Source of the DNA: Pararge aegeria
Taxonomy: Eukaryota > Arthropoda > Insecta > Lepidoptera > Nymphalidae
Direction: 5' to 3'
NCBI RefSeq assembly: GCF_905163445.1
Contig: NC_053183.1
Coordinates: 20,398,001 to 20,462,000, forward strand
DNA: 64,000 nucleotides
Shown: positions 63,166-64,000 of the stretch, one piece after another
Layout: each line of letters opens with the position of its first letter
Numbering within the stretch: the stretch's first letter is position 1
Translations under genes and position numbers: made by a program
The notes under the pieces: generated by a model
Database searches by the model: none
What the model saw: the letters and a program-made list of their open reading frames with translations, nothing else
What the model was told of the DNA's origin: nothing

Positions 63166-64000
63166 TAAAATAAATTGACACTTAATACACTTTCCGCTGA
63201 TGTTATCGAGTGAAGTTTCTGAATCGACTCGAAGTAATTTTTTTAAGAGCAGAGCGGCAGCAGGCGACAGCAGAGCGTAGCAGTCTCCTTATTTGCTAAC
63301 TAGATGGCGCCACAAGAACTCGCATCGCTTTATCAAAGTTTTCACTAATCAGGACGATATATACAACTTCGAAAGATTATTAATTTGAGCAAGTTATTTT
63401 ACCACGAGCTTTATATTTTGTAGCAATTTTTTTAGTTCTTTAGAGGATGATTATTACTATTTTCTTTTTAAGTATCAGTATTTTTTTCCTCAAACATAAT
63501 TTCAATTAATGGAGGATATGAAGACGTTGAGATGCAAATTTTTATGGACCATTCATTTCTCTGTACACCCTAAATACTTTTATGTCTTTAAAACTTGGGT
63601 TTCATTAATTATATCATTGTATTAATTTCAGAGTACATCCTGAAACACCAAATGTCCCCCACGGTTTCTTTCATTTATAAATCTTTTTAATCGACTTCAA
63701 AAAGGAAAAGATGCTCAAAATATTTTTCTAGTGTATGTTACCAGAAGATAGAAGATAGTTACTAAACGCAAAGATGCTTGAACCGATTTGAAAAATTTTT
63801 TAGAAATTCGGTCGGGCTGTTATTAAAAAATCAACAATAATGTAACCCAAAGTAGCAAATTGTTGCCTACAAAGTTCATTATTTGGCGTTCGCTGAGATA
63901 AGTATTGTTGATACATAAAAAATATGGACTACATAATTAAAGTACTCATTATTACCTACAAAAAAGTCCGCGAAGGAATATGTCTAAATATTATATTTAG
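63166..64000. other. No gene; dispersed 'cgacttcaaaaagg' repeat at 63686
   Basis: A GC-richer spot at 63245-63330 ('agcagagcggcagcaggc', 'agatggcgccacaag'). Then AT-rich; 63686-63800 shares a phrase with 3491-3655. Confidence 0.35.

Noticed and set aside
1..64000. CRISPR array, phage or bacterial operon
   Set aside because: No regularly spaced repeats and no bacterial gene structure; the repeats are eukaryotic retroelements and DNA transposons.

Overview
This window looks like intergenic or intronic DNA from a lepidopteran, probably a nymphalid-like butterfly. That is an inference from AT-rich sequence, repeated copies of a tRNA-derived SINE that resembles the Metulj-type SINEs of butterflies, RTE, CR1 and Jockey-like LINE remnants, many short non-autonomous Helitrons (5' TC, 3' CTAG, inserted between A and T), and short TTAGG/CCTAA tracts. 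I see no convincing host protein-coding gene, rRNA or functional tRNA gene. All recognisable protein similarity belongs to decayed non-LTR retrotransposons. Apart from the LINE remnants, the short open frames mostly fall in repeats or AT-rich DNA.

Working family names used below: A = tRNA-derived SINE (Metulj-like); B and C = two CR1-like LINE families whose last ORF residues and 3' UTR recur; D = RTE-type LINE; E = a second tRNA-headed SINE; F = short dispersed repeat around 'gatgcagtctaagatggtag'; H = Helitrons; I, P, Q, R = unclassified dispersed repeats; J = Jockey-like LINE; K = TIR-bearing MITE; L = a LINE-like 3' end. These labels are mine, built from comparing copies inside the window.

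Layout. 0-7 kb: SINE and LINE tails, a 150-bp inverted segmental repeat around a perfect 35-bp-arm palindrome, a LINE RNase-H-side tail, and a Helitron carrying two adjacent hairpins. 7-22 kb: nested LINE/SINE insertions (three layers near 8.5-9.6 kb; SINE-in-LINE at 14.5 and 18.1 kb), a palindrome cluster at 17.15-17.38 kb, and C and B family LINE tails. 22-34 kb: sparser, with RTE remnants and two intact small Helitrons. 34-47 kb: the densest SINE/Helitron area, including a SINE interrupted by a 312-bp unknown insert and the longest RT-like frame (Jockey-like, 45.5-46.1 kb). 48.05-49.65 kb: a 1.6-kb hAT-type DNA transposon with terminal inverted repeats and an exact 8-bp target duplication. 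50-64 kb: composite SINE duplications, an intact 314-bp Helitron, a head-to-head SINE pair, a 310-bp MITE with an exact 8-bp target duplication, and more LINE tails.

The elements do not form a pathway. What the window shows is layering: which element sits inside which, so relative ages can be read. The best discovery leads are the 1.6-kb hAT element with a possible promoter or exon inside it, the inverted duplication with its palindromic centre, the palindrome cluster at 17.2 kb, and the paired unclassified 115-bp block at 41.2/42.5 kb.
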